A stretch of DNA of 64,000 nucleotides from Dorea_A sp016295505 (GTDB taxonomy: Bacteria; Bacillota; Clostridia; Lachnospirales; Lachnospiraceae), in assembly GCF_039832105.1 (NCBI RefSeq), contig NZ_JBDOHS010000012.1, positions 1 to 64,000 on the forward strand, read 5' to 3'. Shown here piece after piece: positions 16,127-25,440 of this stretch (positions are counted from its first letter, which is position 1; the number at the start of each line of letters is the position of its first letter). The position numbers were made by a program, and so were the translations under genes. The notes beneath the pieces were generated by a model. The model saw nothing but the letters and a program-made list of their open reading frames with translations. It had not been told where the DNA came from and did not search any database.

Positions 16127-18161
16127 TATCATAGTACATCACTAAAGCGGAATGTGCCCCCATATTTACCACTACTTCACCATCTTCAACCAGATATTCT
16201 TCGTAATCTGTTGTATATCCGTCGAGATAAGAATATATCTCTTTTTTCATTCTGCATTTTACAGGAACTTCAGCCTCCCATACCGGAACGGTTATCTGTG
16301 TTAGTTCACTGCGATTATTAATGATAACAATTACTTTATCATTCTCCTTAAATCTTCCATAAGCAAGTATATTTTCATCACCCTTGATAATCTTCAGAGA
16401 ACCGGTTCGAAGTGCCGGATGTTCCTTGTGAATCCGGATCATTTCTCTGTGAAATGCGATCAGTTCTTTATCTTCATGTCCCCACGGATAGGTCCTTCTG
16501 TTATCCGGATCCGTGAAACCACAGACGCCGGCCTCATCTCCATAATATACTGTAGGCGCTCCAATCCATGTCATCTGCATGACCACCGCTTCCCGCATGA
16601 CTCCGAGATTGACATATTCATTTGCCGCCTTCGGTCCGAGATTTTCCACACGTCCTACCATATGATTGGTCCGTGTAAGAAATCTGGAGTGATCATGATT
16701 CGAAAGCTCATTCATTGCCACCTGAAGTGAAGGTGTCAGCATATTCGACATATGATGTGAAATAGAGCTGATGAAATTATCTGCATTACCCAGAAGTTCC
16801 TCTCTGGCTTCATCACTGTGTTTTTCCATACCGGTCAGAAACCAGGTTACAGGCTCCATAAATGCATCATAATTCATAACCGTATCCCACTCGTCTCCCT
16901 GAAGCCAGTCACTTGGATCCCCATAATGTTCGGCAAGAATCAAAGCACCCGGATTTGCATTCTTAACTGCACGTCGGAATTTTTTCCAGAAACGGTGATT
17001 ATATTCATTGCTGCGGCCAAGATCCGCCGCCACATCAAGGCGCCATCCATCTACGTTATACGGAGGAGACACCCACTTTCTTCCGATATATAATATATAA
17101 TTTTCAAGCTTTACAGAATCTTCATAATTGAGTTTTGGAAGCGTATCATGTCCCCACCAGCCGTCATAATTATGATTATACGGCCAGTTTTCCGACTCTT
17201 CTTTAAAGAAACGGAAGTAACTTTTATAGGGACTGTCCGGAGAAATATATGCTCCGGGAGCGTACCCTTCCTGTTTTTCATATACTCTTTCCCTGTCCAT
17301 CCATTTATTAAAAGAACCACAATGATTAAATACACCGTCCAGAATGATCTTCATTCCACGCTTATGCAGTTCTTCTACCAGCTGAATAAACAGCTGATTG
17401 CTGGCTTCCAGATTTTCCGGGTCTGTCGTTCTTTTCTGATATTTTGTCGCTTTGCTGTTCTCTGTGACTCCCTGTGCCAGTACTTCGCCTCCGTCATTCA
17501 CAATCCTGCCGTAATGCGGATCAATATAATCATAATCCTGAATATCATACTTATGATTGGAGGGAGATACAAACAATGGATTAAAATACAGCACCTCTAC
17601 CCCCAGATCCTGCAGATAATCCAGCTTATCGATGACTCCCTGGAGATCGCCGCCGTAGAACTCACGAACCCCCATTGCCGCAGGATATTTATTCCAGTCT
17701 GTTACTTTCTGGGAATAATCTCCGATATAATAATACTCATTTGTTTCCACGTCATTCGTTGGATCTCCGTTATAAAAGCGGTCTGTATATATCTGATACA
17801 TGACCGCCCCCTTCGCCCAGTCCGGCGTCGAGAAACCGGGAACAATCACAAAATTGTAAAATTCCACGATTTCCTTCGATACGCCACACCTGTTATAATA
17901 ACATTTTTCTTCGTTATTTTGAATTTCAAAACAATACCGGAAGGGATCCTCATTCAGTCTCCAGCTGATCTGATAATAGTCAAATTCACCTTCCGACTTT
18001 TCCTTTTCCATATCATAGCCTCCGACTTTCGTCATTAGCCGTACTCTCTTTGCATCATCCTTTGCCGTTCGAAAACGCAGCGTTACCAATTCATTCTCTA
18101 CCGGCTCAGCCGGATACACATAACTGGCCGTCCCATCACAAAATAAAGCTGCTTCCCTCAT
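16122..18161 (-). CDS. Glycoside hydrolase family 13 (neopullulanase/maltogenic amylase type)
   Basis: Intracellular alpha-glucan hydrolase of about 679 residues, no signal peptide. An N-terminal beta-sandwich (about 1-125) precedes the catalytic barrel, with conserved DGVFNH, nucleophile DGWRLDVAADL, acid/base LAEHYGD and NHD (ELSNHDHSRF). The C-terminal all-beta domain follows. It would cleave maltodextrins, cyclodextrins or pullulan pieces, in keeping with the glycogen genes elsewhere in the window. A longer GTG start (18194) is less likely because GAGGTG lies six bases before the ATG at 18161. It follows ftsH by 32 nt on the same strand. Its stop codon is in palindromic element D. Confidence 0.92.
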   Translation of the reverse strand: MREAALFCDGTASYVYPAEPVENELVTLRFRTAKDDAKRVRLMTKVGGYDMEKEKSEGEFDYYQISWRLNEDPFRYCFEIQNNEEKCYYNRCGVSKEIVEFYNFVIVPGFSTPDWAKGAVMYQIYTDRFYNGDPTNDVETNEYYYIGDYSQKVTDWNKYPAAMGVREFYGGDLQGVIDKLDYLQDLGVEVLYFNPLFVSPSNHKYDIQDYDYIDPHYGRIVNDGGEVLAQGVTENSKATKYQKRTTDPENLEASNQLFIQLVEELHKRGMKIILDGVFNHCGSFNKWMDRERVYEKQEGYAPGAYISPDSPYKSYFRFFKEESENWPYNHNYDGWWGHDTLPKLNYEDSVKLENYILYIGRKWVSPPYNVDGWRLDVAADLGRSNEYNHRFWKKFRRAVKNANPGALILAEHYGDPSDWLQGDEWDTVMNYDAFMEPVTWFLTGMEKHSDEAREELLGNADNFISSISHHMSNMLTPSLQVAMNELSNHDHSRFLTRTNHMVGRVENLGPKAANEYVNLGVMREAVVMQMTWIGAPTVYYGDEAGVCGFTDPDNRRTYPWGHEDKELIAFHREMIRIHKEHPALRTGSLKIIKGDENILAYGRFKENDKVIVIINNRSELTQITVPVWEAEVPVKCRMKKEIYSYLDGYTTDYEEYLVEDGEVVVNMGAHSALVMYYDN

Positions 18162-18193
18162 GCTGCACCTCACTAATCTATTCTGTTCTTTCA

Positions 18194-20041
18194 CTATGCC
18201 TCTGACACTTCTTCGGTAAACAATGCTTCAAATTCGTCTCTGGAGATCTTTTCCTTCTCCAGAAGCAATTCCGCACATGCATGCAGAACATCATTATATT
18301 TTCGAATGATATGGCGTGCCCTGTCATAACATTCATCGATAATCCGCTTAACCTCCTGATCAATTACGGTAGCCACGCCCTCTCCATAGCCTCTTGCAGT
18401 ATGGGCGAGATCCCGTCCGATAAATACTTCATTATTATCATCATCATAATTAATCAGTCCCACCGCCTCAGACATACCAAACTTGGTAACCATAGATTTT
18501 GCCAGACTGGTCGCCTGCTTGATATCCTGTGAAGCACCGGTTGTAATATCATCAAACACTTCCTCTTCCGCTACACGTCCGCCAAGTGCAACCGTAATAT
18601 CCTGAAGCATCTTGCCTTTTGTGTTAAACATCTCATCCTTCTCCGGAAGCGGCATCGTATATCCACCTGCTCCGCCGGTCGGAATGATAGACACACTGTA
18701 TACCGGCCCGACATCCGGAAGCACATGGAACAGAATCGCATGTCCGGCCTCATGGAATGCTGTGATCCGTTTTTCTTTTTCTGATATTACACGGCTCTTC
18801 TTCTCGGCACCGATTCCAACTTTTACAAATGCCTTTTTAATATCATCCTGTTTCAGGAAAACACGATCTTCCTTTGCCGCAAGAATTGCTGCCTCATTCA
18901 GAAGATTCTCAAGATCCGCACCCGTAAATCCAGCTGTGGTCTGTGCAATCTGTTTCAGATCGATCTCTTCACTGAGCGGTTTTCCCTTCGCATGCACCTT
19001 CAGGATCTCTTCTCTTCCCTGAACATCCGGTCTTCCAACCATAACCTTCCGGTCAAAACGTCCCGGACGCAGGATGGCCGGATCCAGAATATCCACACGG
19101 TTGGTAGCAGCCATAACGATGATTCCTTCATTTACACCAAAACCATCCATCTCTACCAGCAGCTGATTCAGTGTCTGCTCTCTCTCATCGTGTCCGCCGC
19201 CCATACCGGTACCACGTCTTCTTGCAACTGCGTCAATCTCATCGATAAAGATGATACATGGAGCATTCTTTTTTGCTTCTTCAAACAAATCACGCACACG
19301 GGATGCACCCACACCTACGAACATTTCCACAAAATCAGAACCTGAAATCGTAAAGAACGGAACTCCGGCCTCTCCTGCAACTGCCTTCGCAAGAAGCGTC
19401 TTACCGGTTCCCGGAGGGCCTACGAGAAGCACTCCCTTTGGAATTCTGGCGCCTACCTGAATATATTTTTTCGGAGACTTCAGAAAGTCTACGATCTCCT
19501 CCAGTTCTTCCTTCTCTTCCTGAAGTCCTGCCACCTGGGCAAATGTAACCTTACGATCTCTATCAGTCGTCATTTTCGCACGACTTTTACCGAAATTCAT
19601 AGCTTTGGCATTTGCGCCGCCTCCCTGGCGGTTCATCAGTGCAAACAGAAGCATCATACCGCCCACAACAAGAAGCATCGGCATCAGTGTTGTTGCAAAC
19701 CAGCTGTCCTGCGGAACGTCCGGCATACTGTAATCAATTTCATGTTCCTTCAGATAATCCTGAATCTCATTTACATCAGACACATACAGATATTTCACCT
19801 GATCTTCTTCATCCGCTCCGCTGATGATCTCGATATCGACCCGTCCGGTCGGAACATTCTTATTCTGATTCACAACCACAGTCTTAACATTATCTTCCTG
19901 AATGATCTGTTCAAATTCTTTCCAGGAAATCTCTTTTTCTCTCTGGTCAAACTGATTCGTAAACCACAACGCAGCAAATAAAAATATGACAAATATCAGC
20001 AGCGCGGCACTGTTCAGTCCTCTTGCTCTCTTCGTATTCAA
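18194..20041 (-). CDS. ftsH: ATP-dependent zinc metalloprotease FtsH
   Basis: Membrane-bound AAA protease (615 residues) that degrades misassembled membrane proteins and regulators. Membrane segments at about 10-28 and 112-133 flank an extracytoplasmic domain. Walker A GPPGTGKT, Walker B IIFIDEIDAV, the second-region-of-homology arginines (RPGRFDRKV) and the zinc site HEAGH are present, plus the downstream acidic zinc ligand region. Last of the tilS-hpt-ftsH cluster, as in Bacillus. Full length. Confidence 0.97.
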   Translation of the reverse strand: MNTKRARGLNSAALLIFVIFLFAALWFTNQFDQREKEISWKEFEQIIQEDNVKTVVVNQNKNVPTGRVDIEIISGADEEDQVKYLYVSDVNEIQDYLKEHEIDYSMPDVPQDSWFATTLMPMLLVVGGMMLLFALMNRQGGGANAKAMNFGKSRAKMTTDRDRKVTFAQVAGLQEEKEELEEIVDFLKSPKKYIQVGARIPKGVLLVGPPGTGKTLLAKAVAGEAGVPFFTISGSDFVEMFVGVGASRVRDLFEEAKKNAPCIIFIDEIDAVARRRGTGMGGGHDEREQTLNQLLVEMDGFGVNEGIIVMAATNRVDILDPAILRPGRFDRKVMVGRPDVQGREEILKVHAKGKPLSEEIDLKQIAQTTAGFTGADLENLLNEAAILAAKEDRVFLKQDDIKKAFVKVGIGAEKKSRVISEKEKRITAFHEAGHAILFHVLPDVGPVYSVSIIPTGGAGGYTMPLPEKDEMFNTKGKMLQDITVALGGRVAEEEVFDDITTGASQDIKQATSLAKSMVTKFGMSEAVGLINYDDDNNEVFIGRDLAHTARGYGEGVATVIDQEVKRIIDECYDRARHIIRKYNDVLHACAELLLEKEKISRDEFEALFTEEVSEA

Positions 20042-20056
20042 TCTAAAAGCCCCTTT

Positions 20057-20584
20057 CTACTCCACGCCTTCTACAACTCCGATAAATGGCAGATTTCTGT
20101 ATTTCTGTGCATAGTCCAGTCCATATCCCACAACAAATTCATCCGGAATATTAAATCCCACATAATCAACCTTCACATCTTTCACTCTTCTTTCCGGCTT
20201 GTCAAGAAGCGTACACAGACGCATACTCTTCGGATTTCTCTTGGAAAGGATCTCCATCAGATAATACAGGGTTCTTCCGGAATCGATAATATCTTCTACG
20301 ATCAGGACATCTTTTCCTTCCAGCGATTCATCCAGATCTTTTGCAATCTTGACAACTCCGCTTGAAGACGTCCCGTCTCCATAACTGCTGACGCTCATGA
20401 AATCCATGGAAACCGGCACACTGATTCGCTTAGCCAGTTCACACATGAAGAAAACGCCTCCCTTCAGCACACAGATCAGGTGTACCTGCTTTCCGGCATA
20501 ATCTTCACTGATCTTTCTGCCAAGCTCTTCAATTCTTGCTGCAACCTCTTTTTCAGGAACTAACACTCTAACATTCTCTGCCAT
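20057..20584 (-). CDS. hpt: Hypoxanthine phosphoribosyltransferase
   Basis: Salvages hypoxanthine and guanine to IMP and GMP using PRPP (175 residues). The PRPP loop is VLIVEDIIDSGRTLYYL; the N-terminal LKGG and the C-terminal VGYGLDYAQKYRNLP motif are typical of HPRT. Overlaps the tilS end by 17 bp and is followed 15 nt later by ftsH, so the three are translated from one mRNA. Confidence 0.96.
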   Translation of the reverse strand: MAENVRVLVPEKEVAARIEELGRKISEDYAGKQVHLICVLKGGVFFMCELAKRISVPVSMDFMSVSSYGDGTSSSGVVKIAKDLDESLEGKDVLIVEDIIDSGRTLYYLMEILSKRNPKSMRLCTLLDKPERRVKDVKVDYVGFNIPDEFVVGYGLDYAQKYRNLPFIGVVEGVE

Positions 20585-21932
20585 CTTTTTTTCCTCCGCA
20601 TATTTCTATTTCCAGAATCCTACTGGTCTTTTCTGTAACCTGATATTTCTGACTCTGTCTGTACCCCACGATCCACAGGATCTCCTGTCCGTCTGCCACA
20701 AGCCAGATCTTTTCTCTGTCCTCACGGGGTATCTTCTCATTTATAAAATACTGTTTCAACTTCTGCTTTCTCCCGGAACGGTCAATCACAATCCAGTCTC
20801 CAGGCTCTTTATGCCTCAATTTTACAGTATTTTTTATTATATCATAATCAAACCATTTCGTGTAGGTTTTTTTCGGAAATGCCTGCATATCTGACGTTTT
20901 TTCGAACACCCGCACTGACATACCGACCGGTTCCTCCTCTGACCCCGTCTCCTTTCGATACAGCTCAATCCCTTCATAACATCGTCCCGCAGTTATACTA
21001 TAAGGAAGCGAAATTTCTCTTCCTACCTGATGATCAAACAATTCTCCCAGCGTTTTCACATGAATCTGTTCAATATCCTTACGTCTCCCTGCAATCCTGC
21101 ATAAAAGCTCATGGAGCATATAAGACCTCATCACTTCCGGTGTTTTCATGAACTCTTCCTTTTTTACCAGCACCCTTTTTCCTGATTTTCGCTCATAATC
21201 TATGCATTTTCTTGCATAGACTGACACTTCATGCTCTACATACTCTCCCAGAAGCCGCAGCTGTTCCATGGTATCTGACATGTGCTGCACTGCCCGGGGA
21301 TTAATCTCCGCTTCCAGATACGGGATTACCTGACTTCGGATCCGGTTCCTCGTATAAGTATCTTCCAGATTCGTCTCATCTATACAATAAGATATTCCCC
21401 GGTCTGCAAGATAGACCTCAATCTCTCTTCGTTCCAGACACAGAAGCGGACGGATATAATCTCCCTCCGCCGGCGCAATTCCCCCTGCGCCCCGAAGGCC
21501 GCATCCCCTGCACAGGTTCCACAAAAGGGTCTCCGCATTATCATTCTGATGGTGCGCCAGCGCAATTTTATTGCCGCCACACGCCCGAAGCGTCTCTTCA
21601 AACCGGATTCTTCTGATATTTCTTCCAGCTTCTTCCACTGTAAGCTTCTGTTGTTGTGCATACGCCTTCACATCTTCATGACAGACGATGAGCCTGATCT
21701 GCTGTCTCTCGCAAAGCTCCCTGACATAGGCTTCATCCGCGTCTGCGGATCCTTCTCTCAGCCCGTGATGTACATGAACTGCCACAATTGATATATCCAT
21801 CTCTTTTTTTAATTCCAGAAGCATGAAAAGAAGGCATACGGAGTCTGCACCTCCCGATATACCCACGATCACCTTATCACCATTTTGCAGCATATGGTAC
21901 TTTTCAATATATGCTTTTACCCGCTGATACAT
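20568..21932 (-). CDS. tilS: tRNA(Ile)-lysidine synthase
   Basis: Converts C34 of the CAU-anticodon tRNA-Ile to lysidine so that it reads AUA (454 residues). The PP-loop ATP motif SGGADSVCLLF lies at residue about 26, followed by HVHHGLR, ALAHHQNDNAET and GCGLRGAGGI motifs of the family; the C-terminal TilS domains run from about 350 (FPKKTYTKWFDYD, RHKEPGDW). Essential gene in the conserved spoIIE-tilS-hpt-ftsH block. Confidence 0.95.
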   Translation of the reverse strand: MYQRVKAYIEKYHMLQNGDKVIVGISGGADSVCLLFMLLELKKEMDISIVAVHVHHGLREGSADADEAYVRELCERQQIRLIVCHEDVKAYAQQQKLTVEEAGRNIRRIRFEETLRACGGNKIALAHHQNDNAETLLWNLCRGCGLRGAGGIAPAEGDYIRPLLCLERREIEVYLADRGISYCIDETNLEDTYTRNRIRSQVIPYLEAEINPRAVQHMSDTMEQLRLLGEYVEHEVSVYARKCIDYERKSGKRVLVKKEEFMKTPEVMRSYMLHELLCRIAGRRKDIEQIHVKTLGELFDHQVGREISLPYSITAGRCYEGIELYRKETGSEEEPVGMSVRVFEKTSDMQAFPKKTYTKWFDYDIIKNTVKLRHKEPGDWIVIDRSGRKQKLKQYFINEKIPREDREKIWLVADGQEILWIVGYRQSQKYQVTEKTSRILEIEICGGKKDGREC

Positions 21933-22088
21933 ATTCTATCCCTCTTCTGTGAACACACTGTCGCATTCCCGTCGAAACTCCATGATTTCGAATAAGTGAA
22001 CACTAATTGTACTATATATAATTTCTGTCCGAAAGTCAACAAACCACGCCTCCGGACTTTTATCGCACCAGTACATGGTTCATACGGC

Positions 22089-23495
22089 TTATGGAAGCTT
22101 CCAGATCCCTACGACAAGAACCGTCATATCATCCACCGGCACTTCTCCTGACCATTCCAGTACTCTCCCGAGAATATGATGTGCCAGTTCCTTCGGATTC
22201 ACAATATGTGAATCCCGTATAAATGTTTCCAGAAGCATATCCTGTTCTCCTGCCGGCAATGCATCCATTACGCCATCTGTAAGCATGATCACAAAATCTC
22301 CCGACTGAAGTTTTCGCTCCTGCGTATCAATCTCCATCTCCCGCACAACTCCAATCGGAAGAGTCTCTGAACAGATCTTTTCAATCTCATCCGCCCTCTT
22401 GATAAAGGTCGCCGCCGCACCGGCTTTCACAAATTCACAGGTCCCGCTGTACAGATCAAACATACTGACATCGATTGTAGAAAAACGGACTTCTTCTCTT
22501 CCGATCACCAGCGCCGTATTCATCATCTGAACAGCCGTTTTCACCGGGAATCCGGCCTCCAGTAATTCCTCAAGCATCTCCACGACCATCGTGCTTTCCC
22601 GAAAGGCCGCCTCTCCGGATCCCATTCCATCTGACAGCGCGATCCCTTTTTTGCCACCCGGAAGATCCGTCATCAGGAAGGTATCACCTGATATCTTCTC
22701 GCATCCTTTCCCGATCCTTGCAATTCCCTGAATTGTATGATATCCTGCATTTTCCACACATGCGATCGTGCAGTAATCACTTCCTACCATTGACCGTTCC
22801 CCCTGACGGGGAACCAGAGTCCGTCCCATACATTTTCCTGCAAGGGTTGCGATCTCTTTTGTTGATACAAGACTGCCTTTTCCGGTTTTTACCGTAAGAT
22901 GGATCTCATACTTTCCATGCGGAGTCATATAAAACACAGATGACAGCATACGTATCCCGGCTTTTTTCAACTGAACCTTCAATCTCTTTTCCATATGGTC
23001 ATCACGAAAAATACCGGCATCCAATTCCCTTGTTGCGCTTTGTATCATCTTTGCAAAACAGTCAAGTTGACCGGCATATCCTTCCCGATTCAGCACCATA
23101 CGATTGTTCCACATCAGAATCTGCTTTGCATTCTCAAAAGTTTCGAGCGATTCCCTGAAGAAACGGGGCGCCAGAAGACACTTTTTCTGAAGCTTTCGCT
23201 TCAGTTCCACATTCAGCTCTGCCCCGTATTCTTCCGCCGCACACATGATTTCATACATCATCTGATACGTATGGGCCCGATTCTCTCCCAGGCACTTTTC
23301 TTTCCGTTCACAATTCTCGCAAACCTTTCCGGTTACCTTTAAAAACATCTCATCTGTCTCTTCTTTTGAAAACGTCCCCTTATATTTTTCAAGTGTTAAA
23401 AAGGTATGAGATAGATGTACCAGCGAATCTGCAAACTTGTCCATCTGTATCACATAAGGATTTACGAACCTCTCCTTTTCTTTTACTTCTGACAA
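22089..23495 (-). CDS. spoIIE: SpoIIE-like PP2C phosphatase without membrane domain
   Basis: A 468-residue serine phosphatase. In Bacillus, SpoIIE dephosphorylates SpoIIAA to activate sigma-F. The C-terminal PP2C domain (about 245-468) has the metal motifs GIALSDGMGSGE and IMLTDGVMDA and ends DDMTVLVVGIW. Residues about 55-75 carry the C-x2-C-x5-C cluster (CENCERKEKC) of the SpoIIE central region. The ten-helix membrane domain of classical SpoIIE (about 330 residues) is absent. Start is TTG with AAAGGGGAG seven bases upstream. A terminator separates it from divIC. Synteny supports the spoIIE name. Confidence 0.85.
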   Translation of the reverse strand: MSEVKEKERFVNPYVIQMDKFADSLVHLSHTFLTLEKYKGTFSKEETDEMFLKVTGKVCENCERKEKCLGENRAHTYQMMYEIMCAAEEYGAELNVELKRKLQKKCLLAPRFFRESLETFENAKQILMWNNRMVLNREGYAGQLDCFAKMIQSATRELDAGIFRDDHMEKRLKVQLKKAGIRMLSSVFYMTPHGKYEIHLTVKTGKGSLVSTKEIATLAGKCMGRTLVPRQGERSMVGSDYCTIACVENAGYHTIQGIARIGKGCEKISGDTFLMTDLPGGKKGIALSDGMGSGEAAFRESTMVVEMLEELLEAGFPVKTAVQMMNTALVIGREEVRFSTIDVSMFDLYSGTCEFVKAGAAATFIKRADEIEKICSETLPIGVVREMEIDTQERKLQSGDFVIMLTDGVMDALPAGEQDMLLETFIRDSHIVNPKELAHHILGRVLEWSGEVPVDDMTVLVVGIWKLP

Positions 23496-23525
23496 TCCAA
23501 AGCTCCCCTTTCGAAAAATAGTATG

Positions 23526-23557
23526 AAAAAAGCTTTAGGAATTCTCCTAAAGCTTTT
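23526..23557 (-). terminator. Terminator after divIC
   Basis: Stem AGCTTTAGGA / TCCTAAAGCT with loop ATTC and A/T runs on both sides. It lies between the divIC stop and the spoIIE start, so spoIIE should have its own promoter. Confidence 0.8.
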
Positions 23558-23568
23558 CTGCATGTTCG

Positions 23569-23895
23569 TTATTTTGCCTTGAATACAATCTCATTTTCAT
23601 ATACCAGGCCAAGTTTATCCTTCGCGACTTTTTCGATATATTCATCTGTTCCGACATATTCATCAAGATTTTTAATCTCTTCCGCCCGTGCCTTTTCTTC
23701 TTCGATCTTCTCTTCAAGCTCTGCTTCCTGTGCACGATATGCCTGATCCTTTGCTTTTAAAGTCATACTGTCTACGGATACAATTACAGTAAGAAGAAGT
23801 ACTACTGCACTGATTGCGAATACACTCCTCCTGTGCTTCTGCGCTCTCCTGCGCTGCCGCTTTCTGCGGTTTTTCTGTTTTACATCATTTGTCAT
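23569..23895 (-). CDS. divIC: Septum formation initiator, DivIC/FtsB family
   Basis: Bitopic division protein of 108 residues: very basic cytoplasmic N-terminus (KQKNRRKRQRRRAQKHRR), one membrane segment (about 25-45), then an extracytoplasmic coiled coil (QEAELEEKIEEEKARAEEI) and the conserved YIEKVAKDKLGLVYENE ending. It would join FtsL and DivIB at the septum. Start at 23895, five bases after AAGGGTGAG; an upstream in-frame ATG at 23937 is rejected because it lies before a 5' hairpin. In the yabP-yabQ-divIC cluster. Confidence 0.93.
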   Translation of the reverse strand: MTNDVKQKNRRKRQRRRAQKHRRSVFAISAVVLLLTVIVSVDSMTLKAKDQAYRAQEAELEEKIEEEKARAEEIKNLDEYVGTDEYIEKVAKDKLGLVYENEIVFKAK

Positions 23896-23910
23896 TATAC
23901 TCACCCTTAC

Positions 23911-23928
23911 GTCGGCACCCCTGCCGAC
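23911..23928 (-). promoter_or_regulatory. 5'-UTR hairpin before divIC
   Basis: Perfect 7-bp GC-rich stem GTCGGCA / TGCCGAC around a loop of four identical bases, directly upstream of the AAGGGTGAG ribosome-binding site. No T-run follows, so it is not a terminator; it could stabilise the mRNA or affect initiation. Confidence 0.5.
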
Positions 23929-23986
23929 ATTACTCACCTTATTAATAATAATATCTTAACTTTTTTCGTTTTTTTTATCAAGTCTT

Positions 23987-24319
23987 TTACGAAAAATCCT
24001 TTCTGCGCCAAATGTAGATTTTTTTGTGCAGTTTTTCTGCCTTCATAATCATAATTGATGTCAAAATCGTCCCGAGCACAACACCTAGTACAAAATTCCA
24101 CCGAATACTACCATCACTTGTATGGTAAATCTGCACAAACAGATACACCGCAACTCCAAGCCAATACACCAGATCCTCTATCTCGACCGCCAGCCTTGTA
24201 TGTCTGATCATCCGTCGCACACACACGATTACCCGATAGACCAGGCGTACGATTCCCCCTGCCAGCAGTGCCAGTATAAATACCATTACTTCCTGTCTGA
24301 TTTCATACATCAGCGTCAC
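23987..24319 (-). CDS. yabQ: Spore cortex protein YabQ
   Basis: A 110-residue membrane protein needed in Bacillus for spore cortex formation. Three hydrophobic segments (about 10-30, 45-65 and 75-95) with a basic loop and basic C-terminal tail (KKIYIWRRKDFS). It overlaps yabP by 4 bp and precedes divIC, the conserved order. Identification rests on topology plus synteny; similarity in this family is low. Confidence 0.85.
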   Translation of the reverse strand: MTLMYEIRQEVMVFILALLAGGIVRLVYRVIVCVRRMIRHTRLAVEIEDLVYWLGVAVYLFVQIYHTSDGSIRWNFVLGVVLGTILTSIMIMKAEKLHKKIYIWRRKDFS

Positions 24320-24600
24320 CTGAACAATCTGGAAAAGAGATTATCTCCTTGTTTTCCATGTGCCTGAATATCAGAATAAGCGATGCTGTCAATATTTCCG
24401 GACAGATCCACCTCTCCTTTTTCCAGTGTTATCCTGTTCACATGCAGATCGGTTCCTTTTACCATCAGCATTCCCTGCTCTGTTTCCAGCAGAATCTCAT
24501 TCAGATTAAATGACAACACATCCAGGACCCCCGTTACAAGCCCCGTTTTCCGGTTATTGATTACCAGTTTATGGCTTTTCTGTATGGTTCTCTCTTCCAT
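24316..24600 (-). CDS. yabP: Sporulation protein YabP
   Basis: A 94-residue beta-rich soluble protein of the YabP/YqfC family, with the pattern HKLVINNRKTGLVTGVLDVLSF then ILLETEQGMLMVKGTDLHVNRITLEKGEVDLSGNID. In Bacillus it is made in the mother cell and is required for cortex assembly. A GTG at 24609 is only two bases from AAAGG, so the ATG at 24600 is preferred. Translationally coupled to yabQ. Confidence 0.92.
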   Translation of the reverse strand: MEERTIQKSHKLVINNRKTGLVTGVLDVLSFNLNEILLETEQGMLMVKGTDLHVNRITLEKGEVDLSGNIDSIAYSDIQAHGKQGDNLFSRLFR

Positions 24601-24649
24601 ATACTTCACAACCTTTCTTAATCATTCTATGAAAGGCCGTCTCATATTA

Positions 24650-24889
24650 TTACAAATATCTGAAAAGCTCTCCTGCTTCTTCTTTTTTCGTAGTCTCCCT
24701 GATATCCAGAACTTCTGCCTTTACCGTCTTTGTCCCGAACTGAATTTCTATTATGTCACCCTGTTTTACCTTTACAGATGCTTTCGCTACATTTCCGTTT
24801 ACCAGAACACGTCCCGCATCACAGGCCTCATTTGCAACCGTTCTCCGTTTGATTAATCTGGACACCTTTAAAAACTTGTCTAATCTCAT
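24650..24889 (-). CDS. rqcP: S4-domain RNA-binding protein (RqcP/Hsp15 type)
   Basis: A 79-residue protein that is almost entirely an S4 RNA-binding domain: MRLDKFLKVSRLIKRRTVANEACDAGRVLVNG. In Bacillus RqcP (formerly YabO) works with RqcH in alanine tailing of stalled nascent chains on 50S subunits. Here, as in Bacillus, it lies just upstream of yabP. Its downstream tail (EAGELFRYL) matches the family. Confidence 0.93.
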   Translation of the reverse strand: MRLDKFLKVSRLIKRRTVANEACDAGRVLVNGNVAKASVKVKQGDIIEIQFGTKTVKAEVLDIRETTKKEEAGELFRYL

Positions 24890-24918
24890 ACCTTCTCCTG
24901 TTCAAAATCTTATATGAA

Positions 24919-24945
24919 AATAGAGAGCGCAGCAACGCTCTCTAT
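24919..24945 (-). terminator. Terminator after hup
   Basis: Stem TAGAGAGCG / CGCTCTCTA with a 6-nt loop and a short T-run on the minus strand. It separates the highly expressed HU gene from rqcP. Confidence 0.8.
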
Positions 24946-24978
24946 CTTTATCGTTTATAGTCTTATCCCTGTATCGAA

Positions 24979-25254
24979 TTATTCGTTTACAGCATCCTTC
25001 AATGCTTTACCAGCTTTGAATTTTGGTGCCTTACAAGCAGCAATTTCCATTGTCTTTCCTGTCTGTGGATTTCTTCCTTCTCTTGCAGCTCTCTTGCTAA
25101 CTTCAAAAGTACCAAATCCAACTAACTGTACCTTGTGTTCCTTCTTTAATTCATCTGTTACAACATCGATAAAAGCCTTTAATGCTTTTTCGGAATCCTT
25201 TTTAGACAATTCTGCTTTGTCAGCAATTGCAGCGATTAATTCTGTTTTGTTCAT
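24979..25254 (-). CDS. hup: DNA-binding protein HU
   Basis: Histone-like architectural protein, 91 residues, full length: MNKTELIAAIADKAELSKKDSEKAL, VGFGTFEVSKRAAREGRNPQTGK and the final FKAGKALKDAVN are diagnostic. Has AGGAGG before the ATG, a consensus promoter and a terminator of its own. Confidence 0.98.
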   Translation of the reverse strand: MNKTELIAAIADKAELSKKDSEKALKAFIDVVTDELKKEHKVQLVGFGTFEVSKRAAREGRNPQTGKTMEIAACKAPKFKAGKALKDAVNE

Positions 25255-25358
25255 GGATAGTTTCCTCCTCTTGTTTGCGTTAAAAATCCCTTATTTTCAT
25301 TCTACCAATGCGATAGAAAGCTAACATACCTTTTTTGTATGATACGCCTATAAATACT

Positions 25359-25387
25359 GTTATACCTGTTTTCCTGCCGATTGTCAA
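25359..25387 (-). promoter_or_regulatory. hup promoter
   Basis: On the minus strand TTGACA (25382-25387), 17-nt spacer, TATAAC (25359-25364). Leader of about 100 nt. Confidence 0.8.
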
Positions 25388-25440
25388 GGTAATTCCTTCG
25401 TTTTACCCTCCATTTTCAGAATTCACAGGACTGATTTTTT

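Noticed and set aside
23505..23515. Possible Spo0A box (TTTCGAA) before spoIIE
   Set aside because: One mismatch to TGNCGAA and it sits against the ribosome-binding site, so position and match are too weak to list.
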